This document shows, piece after piece, positions 25,200-37,821 of a DNA stretch of 64,000 nt (its first letter is position 1; every line of letters begins with the position of its first letter). The notes beneath the pieces are model-generated. The model saw nothing but the letters and a program-made list of their open reading frames with translations. It was not told the origin of the DNA and searched no databases. Origin of the DNA: Ehretia macrophylla (taxonomy: Eukaryota; Streptophyta; Magnoliopsida; Boraginales; Ehretiaceae); NCBI GenBank assembly GCA_037974665.1, contig CM075775.1:36792152-36856151 (forward strand). Reading direction: 5' to 3'. A program made the translations under genes and the position numbers.

Positions 25200-28100
25200 T
25201 GCTTTCCAGTGGTATACTGTGTGTCGTGTAACTCCTTACGGATCAAACATTCTGGGCACCGGAGTGATGAAGACCTGGTCCCAAGCCCCATGCCCTTGAT
25301 TTGCGGGCCCAGCCTCTAGATGAAGCGAAGTTGTCTTGCCCAAGGTGCTGTGGGATTCGGTAATAGAACTGTGATGGATTTGGTTGTCGTAATTTTTGCG
25401 GCTCACGACGTCCGATCTGGGACAGAAAAACAGCATAAAAAAAGAAAAGTGTCCCGAAACTGATGAAAACATTTGATTTGGGGTTCCGAAAATAGGCGCA
25501 GCCAAATAGGCTAGCTGCCCTCGACGTAGAGCTCTCGAAGAGCTTTCCAACGGTATGCTGTGCGTCATGTAACTCCTTACGGATCAAACATTCTAGGCAC
25601 CGGAGTGACGAAGACCTGGTCCTAACACCCACGCCCTCGATTTGCAGGCCCAGCCTCTACACGAAGCGAAGTTGTCTTGCCCAAGGTGCCGTGGGATTCG
25701 GTAATAGAATTGTGATGGATTTGGTTGTCGTAATTTTTGCGGCTCACGACGTTCGATCTGGGAAAGAAAAACAGCGCAAAACAAGAAAAGTGTCCTGAAA
25801 CTAATGAAAACGTTTGATTTTGGATTCCGAAAATAGGTGCAACCGAATAGGCTAGCTGCCCCTATCGTAGAGCTCTCGGAGAGCTTTCCAATAGTATGCT
25901 GTGCGCCGTGTAACTCCTTACAAATCAAAAGTTATGGGCACCGGAGCGACGGAGACCTCGCCCCAAGCGCCACGCCCTTGGTTTGCTGGCCCAGCCTCCA
26001 CGTGAAGCGAAGTTGTCTTGCCAAGATGCTGTTGGATTCGGTAATAGAAATGTGATGGATTAGGTTGTCGTCCTTTCCGCCGCTCACCACATACGATATG
26101 GGACTGAAAAACAACACAAAAGAATAAAAGTATCCCAAAACTGATGAAAACGTTAGATTTTGGGATCCGAAAACAGGCTCAGCCAAACAGGCTAGCTACC
26201 CCTGTCGTAGAGCTCTCAAAGAGCTTTCCAACGGTATGCTGTGCGCCACGTAACTCCTTACGGATCAAACATTCTGGGCACCGGAGCGACGTTGACCTGG
26301 TCCCAAGACCCACGCCCTCGATTTCCGAGCCCAGCCTCTACATGAAGCGAAGTTGTCTTGCCCAAGGGGCTGTGAGATTCGGTAATAGAATTGTGATGGA
26401 TTTGGTTGTCGTAATTTTCGCGGCTCATAACGTACGATCCGAGATGAAAAAACAGCACAAATGAAGAAATATTTCCCGAAACTGATGAAAACATTCGATT
26501 TTAGGTTTCGAAAACAGGCGCAGCCCAACAGGCTAGCTGCCTCTGTCGTAGAGCTCTCGGAGTGCTTTCCAATGGTATGCTGTGCGCCGTGTAACTCCTT
26601 ACGGATCAAACATTCTGGGCACAGGAGCGACGAATACTTGGTCCCAAGACCTATGCCCTCGATTTGCGGACCCAGCCTCTACGTGAAGCGAAGTTGTCTT
26701 GCCCAAGGTGCCGTGGGATTCGGTAATAGAACTGTGATGGATTTGGTTGTCATAATTTTTGCGGCTCACGACGTCCGATCTGGGACAGAAAAACAGCGCA
26801 AAACAAGAAAAGTGTCCCGAAACTGATGAAAACGTTTGATTTTGGGTTCCGAAAATAGGTGCAGCCAAAGAGGCTAGCTGCCCCCGACGTAGAGCTCTCT
26901 AAGAGCTTTCCAACGGTATGCTGTGCGCTGTGTAACTCCTTACGGATTAAACATTCTGGGCACCAGAGCGACGAAGACTTGTTCCCAAGACCCACGCCCT
27001 CGATTTGCGGGTCCAGCCTCTACATGAAGCGAAGTTTTCTTGCCCAAGGTGCTGTGGGATTCGATAATAGAACTGTGATGGATTTGGTTGTTGTAATTTT
27101 CGCGGTTCACGACGTCCGATCTAGGACAGAAAAATAGCGCAAAACAAGAAAAGTGTCCCAAAACTGATGAAAACGTTTGATTTTGGGATCCGAAAATAGG
27201 CTCAGCCAAATAGGCTAGCTGCCTCCGTCGTAGAGCTCTTGGAGTGCTTTCCAATGGTATACTGTGCGCCCTGTAACTCCTTACGGATCAAAAGTTATGG
27301 GCACTGGAGCGACAGAGACCTGGTCCCAAGCCCCACACCCTCGGTTTGCTGGCCCAGCCTCCACGTGAAGCGAAGTTGTCTTGCCTAGATGCCGTGGGAT
27401 ACGGTAATAGAAATGTGATGGATTAGGTTGACGTCCTTTTCGCGGCTCACGACATACGATATGGGACTAAAAAACAGCACAAAAGAAGAAAAGTATCCTG
27501 AAACTGATGAAAATGTTCGATTTTGGGATCCGAAAACAGGCTCAGCCAAATAGGCTAGCTGCCCCCGCATTAGAGCTCTCAGAGAGCTTTCCAACGGTAT
27601 ACTGTGCGCCGCGTAACTCCTTACGGATCAAACATTCTGGGCACCGTAGCGACGAAAACCTGGTCCTAAGACCCACGCCCTCGATTTGCGGGCCCAGCCT
27701 CTGCATGAAGCGAAGTTGCCTTGCCCAAGGTGCCGTGGGATTCGGTAATAGAACTGTGATGGATTTGGTTGTCGTAATTTTCACGGCTCACGACGTACGA
27801 TCCCAGATGAAAAAACAGCGCAAATGAAGAAATGTTTCCGAAACTGATGAAAACATTCGATTTTAGGTTTCGAAAACAGGCGCAGCCAAACAGGCTAGCT
27901 GCCTCCGCCGTAGAGCTCTCGGAGTGCTTTCCAATGGTATGTTGTGCGCCATGTAACTCCTTACGGATCAAACATTCTGGGCACCGAAGCGACGAAGACC
28001 TGGTCCCAAGACCCACGCCCTCGATTTGCGGGCCCAGCCTCTACATGAAGCGAAGTTGTCTTGCCCAAGGTGTTGTGGGATTCGGTAACAGAACTTTGAC

Positions 28101-29330
28101 GGATTTGGTTGTCGTAATTTTTGCAGCTCACGACGTCCGATCTAGGACAGAAAAATAGCGCAAAACAAGAAAAGTGTCTCAAAACTGATGAACATGTTTG
28201 ATTTTGGGTTCCAAAAATAGGCGCAGCCAAATAGGCTAGCTACCCCCGATGTAGAGCTCTCGAAGAGCTTTCCAACGGTATGCTGTGCGCCGTGTAACTC
28301 TTTACGGATCAAACATTCTGGGCACCGGAGCGACAAAGACCTGGTCCCAAGACCCACGCCCTCGATTTGCGAGTCCAGCCTCTACATGAAGCGAAGTTGT
28401 CTTGCCCAAGGTGTTGTGGGATTCGGTAATAGAACTGTGATGGATTTGGTTGTCATAATTTTTGCCGCTCACGACGTCCTATCTGGGACAGAAAAACAGT
28501 GCAAAACAAGAAAAGTGTCTCGAAACTAATGAAAATGTTTGATTTTGGGTTCCGAAAATAGGCGCAGCCGAATTGGCTAGCTGCCCCCGTCGTAGAGCTC
28601 TCGAAGAGCTTTCCAATGGTATGCTGTGCGCCATGTAACTCCTTACGGATCAAACATTCTGGGCACCGGAGCGACGAAGACCTGGTCCCAAGACCCACGC
28701 CCTCGATTTGCGGGCCCAGCCTCTACATGAAGTGAAGTTGTCTTGCCCAAGGTGTTGTGGGATTCGGTAATAGAACTTTGATGGATTTGGTTGTCGTAAT
28801 TTTGGCAGCTCACGACGTCCGATCTGGGACAGAAAAATAGCGCAAAACAAGAAAAGTGTCTCGAAACTGATGAAAATGTTTGATTTTGGGTTCCAAAAAT
28901 AGGCGCAGCCAAATAGGCTAGCTGCCCCCGACGTAGAGCTCTCGAAGAGCTTTCCAACGGTATGCTGTGCGCCGTGTAACTCTTTACGGATCAAACATTC
29001 TGGGCACCGGAGTGACAAAGACCTGGTCCCAAGACCCACGCCCTCGATTTGCGGGCCCAGCCTCTACATGAAGCGAAGTTGTCTTGCCCAAGGTGTTGTG
29101 GGATTCAGTAATAGAACTGTGATGGAATTGGTTGTCATAATTTTCGCCGCTCACGACATCCGAGCTGGGACAGAAAAACAGCGCAAAACAAGAAAAGTAT
29201 CCCAAAACTAATGAAAATGTTTGATTTTGGGTTTCGAAAATAAGCGCAGCCGAATTGGCTAGCTGCCCCCATTGAAAAGCTCTTCGTTGTAGAGCTCTCG
29301 AAGAGCTTTTCAACGGTATGATGTGCGCCG
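25200..29330 (+). repeat. Type A satellite subfamily, right cluster
   Basis: About twelve monomers, mostly with the type A diagnostic positions (AACATTCTGGGCACC, AAGACCCACGCCC, GTGATGGATTTGG, GCAAAACAAG). A few ordinary monomers are interleaved near 25930, 27300 and 29345. The cluster ends one to two monomers before the LTR remnant. Confidence 0.85.
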
Positions 29331-29775
29331 CGTAACTCCTTACGGATCAAAAGTTATGGACACCATTGCGACGGAGACTTGGTCCCAAGCCCTACGCCCT
29401 TGGCTTACGGGCCTGGCCTCAACGTGAAGCGAAGTTGTCTTGCCCAAGATGGCATACGATTCGGTAATAGAAATGTGATGGATTGGGTTATCGTCCTCTA
29501 CACAGCTCATGACGTACGATCCACGACGAAAAAACTACGCAAAAGAAGAAAAGTGTCCAGAAACTAATGAAAACGTTTGATTTTGGGCTCCGAAAATAGG
29601 CGCAGCCAAGCAGGACAGCTGCCCCTGTCGTAGAGGTCTAGAAGAGCTTTCCAACGGTATGCTGTGCGCCACGTAACTCCTTACGGATCAAAAGTTATGG
29701 GCAGCAGAGCGACGGAGACCTTGTCCCAAGCCCCACGCCCTCGGTTTCTGGGCCCAGCCTCTACGTGAAGCGAAG
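26812..29775 (+). repeat. Segmental duplication within the satellite, copy 2
   Basis: Partner of 1-2609. It contains one extra TCTCGAAACTGATG-type monomer near 28850 and a small insertion near 29276-29291 in which AAGCTCTTC forms an extra inverted copy of the palindrome arm. Its right end coincides exactly with the LTR remnant, whereas copy 1 continues as ordinary satellite. Confidence 0.8.
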
Positions 29776-30028
29776 CATTTCAATTGATGATAAATAGTAA
29801 TCTTAGTTGGAAATGAAATTGAGACTGAAAATTTTGAGGTCTTTAGAAAATTAGGTCAAACTAAATAGCCCAATTACAACCGTTATGCTGCCGGTTTTTC
29901 GGAGAATTTGTGGAGTTTAGGCCAAATGTTACGTGTTAAACCTTCTTGAACAATTAAGTACGTGAAAGGACTTGAATGTTTAGATCACTCCCTAGTCTAA
30001 CCTCTATAGGTCCGGTTGGGGCGTGACA
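29776..30028 (+). mobile_element. 5'-truncated LTR remnant (last 253 bp of the LTR)
   Basis: Aligns to the terminal part of the three plus-strand LTRs, starting at CATTTCAATTGATG (compare 45819) and ending with GGTTGGGGCGTGACA. It contains the shared CCGTTATGCTGCCGG and ACCTCTATAGGTC segments. The left neighbour is satellite at GTGAAGCGAAG and the right neighbour is satellite at TAACTCCTTACGG. These are not the same monomer position, so there is no target site duplication. Truncation by recombination or unequal exchange is likely. Confidence 0.9.
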
Positions 30029-33000
30029 TAACTCCTTACGGATCAAAATTTAAGGGCACCGAAGCGACGGAGACTTGGACCCAAGCCCTACGCCCTCGGT
30101 TTGCGGGCCCAGCCTTTACATGAAGCAAAGTTGTCTTGGCCAAGCTGCCATGGGATTCGATAATAGAAAAGTGATGGATTAGGTTGTCGTCCATTTCACG
30201 GCTCACGACGTACGATCTGGGACAGAAAAACAGCGCAAAAGTAGAAAAGTGTCCCAAAACTGTTGAAAACGTTTGATTTTGGGCTCCAAAAATAGGCGCA
30301 GCCAAGCAAACTTGCTGCCCTATCGTAGAGCTCTCGAAGAGCTTTCCAACGGTATGCTGTACGCTGCGTAACTCCTTACGGATCAAAAGTTATGGGCATC
30401 AGAGCGACGGAGACCTGGTCCCAAGCCCCACGCCCTCGGTTTACAGGCCCAGCCTCTACGTGTAGCAAAGTTTCCTTGCCCAAGGTGCCGTGGGATTCAG
30501 TAATAAAAATGTGATGTATTAGGTTGTCGTCCTTTTCGCGGCTCATGACGTACAATACAGGACGGAAAAAAAGAGGAAAAGTAGAAAAGTGTCCAGAAAC
30601 TGATGAAAACATTCAATATTGGGCTCCAAAAATTGCCATAGCCGAGCAGGCTTGCTACCCCCATCGTAGATCTCTCGGAGAGCTTTCCAACGGTATGCTG
30701 TGCGCCGCGTAACTCCTTACGAATCAAAAGTTATGGGCACCGGAGTGACGGAGGCCTAGTCCCAAGCCCACGCGCTTGGTTTGCGGGCCTAGCCTCTATG
30801 CCAAAGTGAAGTTGTCTTAACTAAGGTGCCATGGGATTCAGTAATAGAAATGTGATGGATTAGGTTGTAGTCCTTTTCGCGGCTCACGACGAACGATCCG
30901 GGACGAAAAAACAGCGCAAAAGAAGAAAAGTGCCCCAAAACTAATGAAAACATTTGATTTAAGGCTCTGTAAACAGGTACAGCTGAGCAGGCTTTCCGCC
31001 CCTGTCGTAGAGCTCTTGGAGAGCCTTCAAATGGTATGCTATGCACCGCGTAACTCCTTACGGATCAAAAGTTATGGGCACCGGAGCAACAGAGACCTGG
31101 TCCCAAGCCCCACGCCCTCGGTTTACAGGCCCAGCCTCTACGTGAAGCGAAGTTGTCTTGGCCAAGGTGCTGTGGGATTTAGTAATAGAAATGTGATGTA
31201 TTAGGTTGTCGTCCTTTTCGCGGCTCACGACGTATGATCCAGGATGGAAAAACAGCGCAAAAGAAGAAAAGTGTCCCGAAACTGATGAAAATGCTAAATT
31301 TTAGGCTCTAAAAATAGGCACAGCCAAGCAGGCTTGTTGCCCCCGTCATAGAGCTCTTGAAGAGGTTTTCAACGGTATGTTGTGCGCCGCGTAACTCCTT
31401 ACGGATCAAAAGTTATAGGCACGGGTACGACGGAGACCTAGTCCCAATCCCCATGCCCTCGGTTTGCGGGCCCAGCCTCTACGTGAAGCGAAGTTGTCAT
31501 AGACAAGGTGCCGTGGGATTCTGTAATAGAAATGCGACGGATTAGGTTGTCATCCTTTTCGCGGTTCACGACGTACGATCCTGGACGAAAAAATAGCGCA
31601 AAAGAAGAAAAGTGTCCCAAACCTATTGAAAATGTTCGATTTTAGGCTCTGAAAACAAGCGCAGATGAGCAGGCTTGCTACCCCAATTCTAGAGCTCTTG
31701 GAAAGCTTTACAACGGTATCCTCTGCGCCGCGTAACTCTTTACGGATCAAAAGTTATGGGCACCGGAGCGACGGAGACTTGGTCCTAAGCCCACGTGCTC
31801 GGTTTGGGGGCCCAGCCTCTACGTCAAAGCGAAGTTGTCTTACCTAAGGTGCCGTGAGATTCAGTAATTATAATGTGATGGATTAGGTTGTCATCTTTTT
31901 TGCGGCTCACGACGTACGATCCGGGACGAAAAAATAGAGCAAAAGAAGAAAAGTGTCCTGAAATTGATGAAAACGTTCGATTTTAGGCTCTGAAAATAGG
32001 CGCAGCATTGTAGGCTTTCTGCCCACATCGTAGAGATCTTGGAGAGCTTTCCAACGGTATGCAGTGCACCGTGTAACTCCTTACGGATAAAAATTTATGG
32101 GCACCGGAGCGATGGAGACCTAGTCCCTAGCCCCATGCCCTCGGTTTGTGGGCCCAGCCTCTATGTGAAGTGAAGTAGTCTTGCCCAAGGTGTCGTGGGA
32201 TTTAGTAAAAAAATGTGATGTATTAGGTTGTCATCATTTTTTCGGCTCACGACGTACGATCTGGGACAGAAAAACAGGGCAAAAGATGAAAAGTGTTCCG
32301 AAACTGATGAAAACGTTAAATTTTAGGCTATGAAAACAGGCACAGCCGAGCAGGCTTGCTGCCCCCGTCGTAGAGCTCTCGGAGAGGTTTCCAACGGTAT
32401 GCTTTGCGTCGCGTAACTTCCTACGGATCAAAAGTTATGGGCACCAGAGCGACGGAGACCTAGTCCCAAGCCCCATGCCCTCGGTTTATGGGCCCAGCCT
32501 CTACGTGAAGCGAAGTTGCCTTGCCCAAGGTGCCGTGGGATTTAGTAATAGAAATGTGATGTATTAGGTTATCGTGCTTTTCGCGGCTCGAGATGTACGA
32601 TCCGTGACGAAAAACAACGCAAAAGAAGAAAAATGTTCCGAAATTGATTAAAACGTTCAATTTTGGGCTCCGAAAATAGGCGCAGCCAAGCAAGCTTGCT
32701 TCCCCCCTCGTAGAGCACTCGGATAGCTTTCCAACAGTATGCTGTGCGCCGCGTAACTCTTTACCGATCAAAAGTTATGGGCACCGGAGCGACGGAGACT
32801 TGGTCCTAAGCCCCACACCCTTGGTTTACAGGCCCAGCCTCTACATGACGCGAAGTTGCCTTGCCCAAGGTGCCGTGGGATTTATTAATAGAAATGTGAT
32901 GTATTAGATTGTCATCCTTTTCGCGGCTCACAATGTACAATTTGGGACAGAAAAACAGCGCAAAAGAAGAAAAGTGTCTCGAAACTGATAAAAACATTTG

Positions 33001-36000
33001 ATTTTGGGCTCCAAAAATAGGCACAGCTGAGCAGGCTTGCTGCCCTGTCGTAGAGCTCTCGGAGAGCTTTCCAACGGTATGCTGTGCACTACGTAACTCC
33101 TTACGGATCAAAAGTTATGGGCATCGGAGCAACAGAGACCTGGTCCCAAGCCCATGCGCTCGGTTTGCGGGCCCAGCCTCTACGTCAAAGCGAAGTTGTC
33201 TTGCCAAAGGTGCCGTAGGATACGGTAATAAAAATGTGATGTATTAGGTTGTCATCCTATTTGCGGCACACGACGTACGATCCCGGATGGAAAAACAGCG
33301 CAAAAGAAGAAAAGTGTCTCGAAACTGATGAAATTTTTTGATTTTAGGCTCTGAAAACAGGCGCAGCCAATCAGGCTTGCTGCCCCCGACGTAGAGCTCT
33401 TGGAAAGGTTTCCAAGGGTATGTTGTGCGCCGCGTAACTCCTTACGGATCAAAAATTATGGGCACCTGAGCGACAGAGACCTGGTCCCAAGCCCCACGCC
33501 CTCGCTTTGCGGGCCTAGCCTCTATGTCAAAACGAAGTTGTCTTGCCCAAGGTGCCGTGGGATTCAGTAATAGAAATGTGATAGATTAGGTTGTCTTCCT
33601 TTTCACGGCTCATGACGTACGATACGGGACGAAAAAACAACGCAAAAGAAGAAAAGTGTCTCAAAACTGATGAAAATGTTCGATTTTAGGATCTGAAAAC
33701 AGGCGCAGCAGAGTAGGCTTTTCGCCCCCGTCGTAGAGCTCTTGGAGAGCTTTCCAACGGTATGTTATGCGCCGCGTAACTCCTTACGGATCCAAAGTTA
33801 TGGGCACCGGAGAGACGGGGACCTAGTCCCAAGCCCTACGCCCTCGATTTACGAGCCCAGCCTCTATGTGAAGCGAAGTTATCTTGCCTAAGGTGTGGTG
33901 GGATTTAGTAATAGAAATGTGATATATTAGGTTGTTGTCCTTTTCGCAGCTCACGACGTACGATGCAGGATAGAAAAACAGCGCAAAGAAGAAAAATGAC
34001 CTGAAACTAATGAAAACGTTCAATTTTAGGCTCTAAAAATAGGCGTAGCCGAGCAGGCTTTCTGACCCCGTCGTAGAGCTCTCGGAGAGGTATCCAACGG
34101 TATGCTGTGCGGCACGTATCTCCTTACCGATCAAAAGTTATGAGCACCACAGCGACGGAGCTCTGGTCCCAAGCCCCACGCCCTCAGTTTGCTGGCCCAC
34201 CCTCTACGTGTAGCGAAGTTGTCTTGCCCAATGTTCCATGGGATTCAGTAATAGAAATGTGATATATTAGGTTGTCGTCCTTTTCGCGGCTAACGACGTA
34301 CGATCCGGGATGAAAAAGCAGCGCAAAAGAAGAAAAGTATCCAAAAACTGATGAAAACATTCGATTTTAGGCTCTGAAATTAGGCGCAGCCAAGCTGGCT
34401 TGCTGCCCCCGTCGTAGAGCTCTCGGAGATCTTTCCAACGGTTTGCTGTGAACCGTGTAACTCCTTACAAATAAAAAGTTATGGGCACCGGAGAGACAGA
34501 GAATCGGTCCCAAGCCCACGTCAAAGCGAAGTTGTCTTGCCCAAGGTGCTACGGGATTCGGTAATATAAATGTGATGGATTAGGTTTTCATCCTTTTCGC
34601 TGCTCACGACGTACGATCCGGGATAGAAAAATAGCGCAAAAGAAGAAAAGAGTTCCTGAAACTGATGAAAACGTTCGATTTTGGGCTTCAAAAATAGGTG
34701 CAGCCAAGCAGGCTTGTTGCCACCATTGTAGAGCTCTCGGAGAGCTTTCCAACGGTTTGCTGTGCGCCGTGTAACTCCTTACGGATCAAAAATTATGGGC
34801 ACCGGAGCGATGGAGGCTTGGTCCCAAGCCCCACACCCTTGGTTTGCGGGCCCAGTCTCTAGGTGAAGCGAAGTTGTCTTGCCTAAGGTGCCATGGGATT
34901 CGTTAATAGAAATGTGATGGATTAGGTTGTCGTCCTTTTCGCGGCTCACGACATACGATCCGGGATGAAAAAATAGAGCTAAAGAAGAAAAGTGTCCCGA
35001 GACTGATAAAATGTTCGATTTTAGGCTCCGAAAATAGTCACAGCCAAGCAGGCTTGTTGCCCCCGACGTAGAACTCTCAGAGAGCTTTCCAACCGTATGC
35101 TGTGCGCCTCGTAACTCCTTACGGATCAAAAGTTATGGGCACCGGAGCGACGGTGACTTGGTCTCAAGCCCACGCGCTCGGTTTGCGGGCACAGCCTCTA
35201 CGTCAAAGCGAAGTTGTCTTGCCCAAGGTGCCATGGGATTCAGTAATAGAAATGTGATGGATTAGGTTGCCGTCATTTTCGCGGCTCATGACATACAATC
35301 TGGGACAAAAAACAGCGCACAAGAAGAAAAGTGTCCCGAAACTGATGAAAATGTTCGATTTTAGACTCTGAAAACAGGCGCAGTCGAGCAGGCTTACTGT
35401 CCCCGTCGTTGATCTCTCAGAGAGCATTCCAACGGTATGTTGTGCGCCACGTAACTCCATACGGATCAAAAGTTATGGGCACCGGAGCGACGGAGACATG
35501 GTCCCAAGCCCCACACCCTCGGTTTATCGTCCCAGCCTCTACGTGAAGTGAAGTTGTCTTGCCCAAGGTGCCGTGGGATTCGGTAATAGAAATGTGATGG
35601 ATTTAGTTGTCGTCATTTTCGCGGCTCACGACGTACGATCCGGGACGAAAAACAGCGCAAAAGAAGAAAAGTGTCCCGAATCTAATGAAAACGTTCGATT
35701 TTAGACTTTGAAATTAGGAACAGCCGAGCAGGCTTGCTGCCCCGTCGTAGAGCTCTCGAAGAGCTTTCCAACGGTATGCTATGTGCCGCGTAACTCCTTA
35801 CAGAGAAAAAGTTATGGGCACCGAAGCGATGGAGACCTGGCCCAAACCCTACGTCCTCGGTTTGCGGGCCTAGCCTTTACATGTAGTGAAGTTCTCTTGC
35901 CTAAGGTGCCATGGAATTCAGTAATAGAAATGTGATGTAATAGGTTGTCATCCTTTTCGCGATTAACGACGTACGATCTGGAACGGAAAAATAGCATAAA

Positions 36001-36901
36001 AGAAGAAAAGTGTCCCGAAACTGATGAAAACATTCGATTTTGGGCTCCGAAAACAAGCGCAACAAAGTAGACTTGTTGCCCTCGTTGTAGAGCTCTCGGA
36101 GTGCTTTCCAACGGTATGCTGTGCGCCACGTAACTCCTTATGGATCAAAAGTTATGGGCACCGGAGTGACGGAGACCTGGTCCCAAGCCCCACGCCCACG
36201 GTTTGCGGGACCAGCCTCTACGTGAGGCGAAGTGTCTTCCCCAAGGTGCCGTGGGATTCAGTAATAGAAATGTGATGGAATAGGCTGTCGTCCTTTTCGC
36301 GGCTCACGACATACGATCCAGGACGAAAAAATAGCACGAAAGAAGAAAAGTGTCCTGAAACTAATGAAAACGTTCAATTTTGGACTCCAAAAATAGTCGT
36401 AGCCGAGCGAGCTTGCTGCCGCGGTCGTAGAGCTCTCAAAGAGCTTTGCAACGGTGTGTTGTGCGCCGCGTAACTCCTTACAGATCAAAAGTTATGGGCA
36501 CCGGAGCGACGGAGACTTGGTCCCAAGCCCACGCGCTCGGTTTGCAGGCCCAGCCTCTACGTCAAAGCGAAGTTGTCTTGCCTAAGGTGCCTTGGGATTT
36601 GGTAATAGAAATGTGATGGATTAGGTTATCCTCATTTTCGCGGCTCACGACCTACGATCCGGGACGAAAAAACAGTGCAAAATAAGAAAAGTGTCCCAAA
36701 ACTGATGAAAACGTTCAATTTTACGCTCTGACAATAGGCGCAGCCGAGTAGGCCTACTATCCCCGTCGTAGAGCTCTTGGAGAGCTTTCTAACGGTATGC
36801 CGTGCGCCGCGTAACTCCTTACGGATCAAAAGTTATAGGCACCGGAGCGACGTAGACCTGGTCCCAAGCCCCACGCCCTCGGTTTATCGGCCCAGCCTCT
36901 A
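30029..36901 (+). repeat. Satellite array block 2 (about 20 units)
   Basis: Same orientation and period as block 1. A CCCACGCGCTCGG...CGTCAAAGCGAAG monomer variant recurs near 30765, 31786, 33145, 34510 (with a deletion), 35167 and 36523. Most spacings are near three or four monomers, which suggests a decaying higher-order repeat. At about 34512 CAAGCCCACG jumps to TCAAAGCG, a short deletion. No gene is seen. Confidence 0.95.
36897..36901 (+). repeat. Target site duplication, left copy, LTR 1
   Basis: CTCTA immediately precedes the LTR end TGTCACGCC and is repeated at 40807-40811. The uninterrupted satellite reads CAGCCTCTACGTGAAG at this point. Confidence 0.92.
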
Positions 36902-37420
36902 TGTCACGCCCCAACCCCATCTATGGAGGCTAGACTAGGGTGTGACCTAAATCATTATCGTTATTTCATACACTTAGCCTTTTGTTATGATTTAATGCTT
37001 AACGTTGGCCTAGAACTCCAAAAGTTTTTCTGAAAAACCGACAGCATAACGGCTGTATTTAAGACCTTTGGTTTGACCTAATTTCTAAACGCCTCAATTA
37101 TTCTAATCATTAATCCAATTCCATTAAGGACTCCTATTTTGTCATCAACTGATATGCCTACTAGTCTATCTTGAAAGTCTTGTTTGGTTAATAAGCCTAG
37201 CATGATAACTATGTCTCGTTTATTTATCAATTTCCTATCATTCAAGTACCTATTATCCTTTAATTTACAAAGAAGCACCTAAGTGAAATTAGATAGAATT
37301 GACTTAGTTGATTTTTCACCTTGTGGTTGAATTGCCTACGATAGCTACTATTCAAGATAATGAAAGCAAATAACCAAATAAGAAGTTCGTCCGGTTATAG
37401 ATAGTACAATCCAAAACTAC

Positions 37421-37441
37421 ACCCAAATTACAACGGGGTCA
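37421..37441 (-). other. Decayed stem-loop near the LTR 3' end, LTR 1
   Basis: Corresponds to the AGACCCC...GGGGTCT stem-loop of the other LTRs. Here the minus strand reads TGACCCC...GGGTGT, so only part of the stem can still pair. Confidence 0.5.
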
Positions 37442-37527
37442 TTTACATCAACAAAATAAGTAATCTTCAGAGCAAACACAACATTCATAGAACAGCCACT
37501 GACAAGCAAGGCACATAAAGCACGTAA

Positions 37528-37587
37528 TCACTCCAAGGAATCATCAACAGGCACATTCTCCTCGGGTACCTGTTCCAGATCTTCTTC
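37528..37587 (-). other. Conserved 19-codon acidic frame with stop, LTR 1
   Basis: The minus strand reads EEDLEQVPEENVPVDDSLE and then TGA. It is preceded by ATCACAG|GTGAAG, which looks like a splice acceptor. It differs from the other LTRs by substitutions only (for example Q to L, and D-D to E-N). Confidence 0.45.
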
Positions 37588-37794
37588 ACCTGTGATGATA
37601 AAAGAGGGTGAGTCCTTATGAACTCAGCGAAGGGGAATGAGAGATAACGTTTTAAAACTCTTTTCCAGTTAATCTTATGAAAACTCCTTTGAAAACATAT
37701 CAATTAGAATAAATATGTTCATACATAACATAAATATAAATGAACACATTTACCCGTCTTTCCTCCCCGAGGTCCTCTAGGAACCAAGCGAGAG

Positions 37795-37802
37795 TACTTA
37801 AA
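37795..37802 (-). promoter_or_regulatory. Degraded TATA-like site, LTR 1
   Basis: The minus strand has TTTAAGTA where LTRs 2, 3 and 4 have TATAAGTA, followed by the conserved CTCTCGCTTGGTTCC. One change removes the TATA core, so promoter function is doubtful in this copy. Confidence 0.25.
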
Positions 37803-37821
37803 CACATAGTAAAAAAGATAC

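Larger units (their letters stand above)
1..29775 (+). repeat. Satellite array block 1 (about 341-bp monomers, about 87 units)
   Basis: Head-to-tail tandem repeat. The landmark TTACGG falls near 130, 471, 811, 1152, 1493 and 1834, giving a period of 340-341 bp. Each monomer runs through the same landmarks: GTGTCCCGAAACTGATG, a GATTTTGGG block, TAGAGCTCTCGGAGAGC, CTCCTTACGGATCAAA, GTTATGGGCACCGG, a CCACGCCCTCGGTTT block, TTGTCTTGCCCAAGG, GTAATAGAAATGTGATGG and CACGACGTACGATC. Copies differ mainly by transitions, plus some partial deletions and duplications listed separately. No gene is present. The left edge is cut by the window and the right edge abuts an LTR remnant. The family is not recognised by name. 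Confidence 0.97.

Noticed and set aside
1..29775. 5S rDNA or rDNA spacer array, suggested by the regular 341-bp period
   Set aside because: No 5S internal promoter words or conserved rRNA segments are present in the monomer.
29776..30028. Complete small insertion such as a MITE
   Set aside because: No terminal inverted repeats or target duplication. It aligns as the 3' end of the resident LTR.
1..36901. Dozens of open frames of 60-230 codons on both strands in the satellite, with recurring peptides such as SITESHGTLGKTTSLHVEAGPANRG
   Set aside because: They repeat once per monomer, in several frames and on both strands, with no start context, no domain and frequent breaks by indels. They are by-products of a stop-poor tandem repeat.
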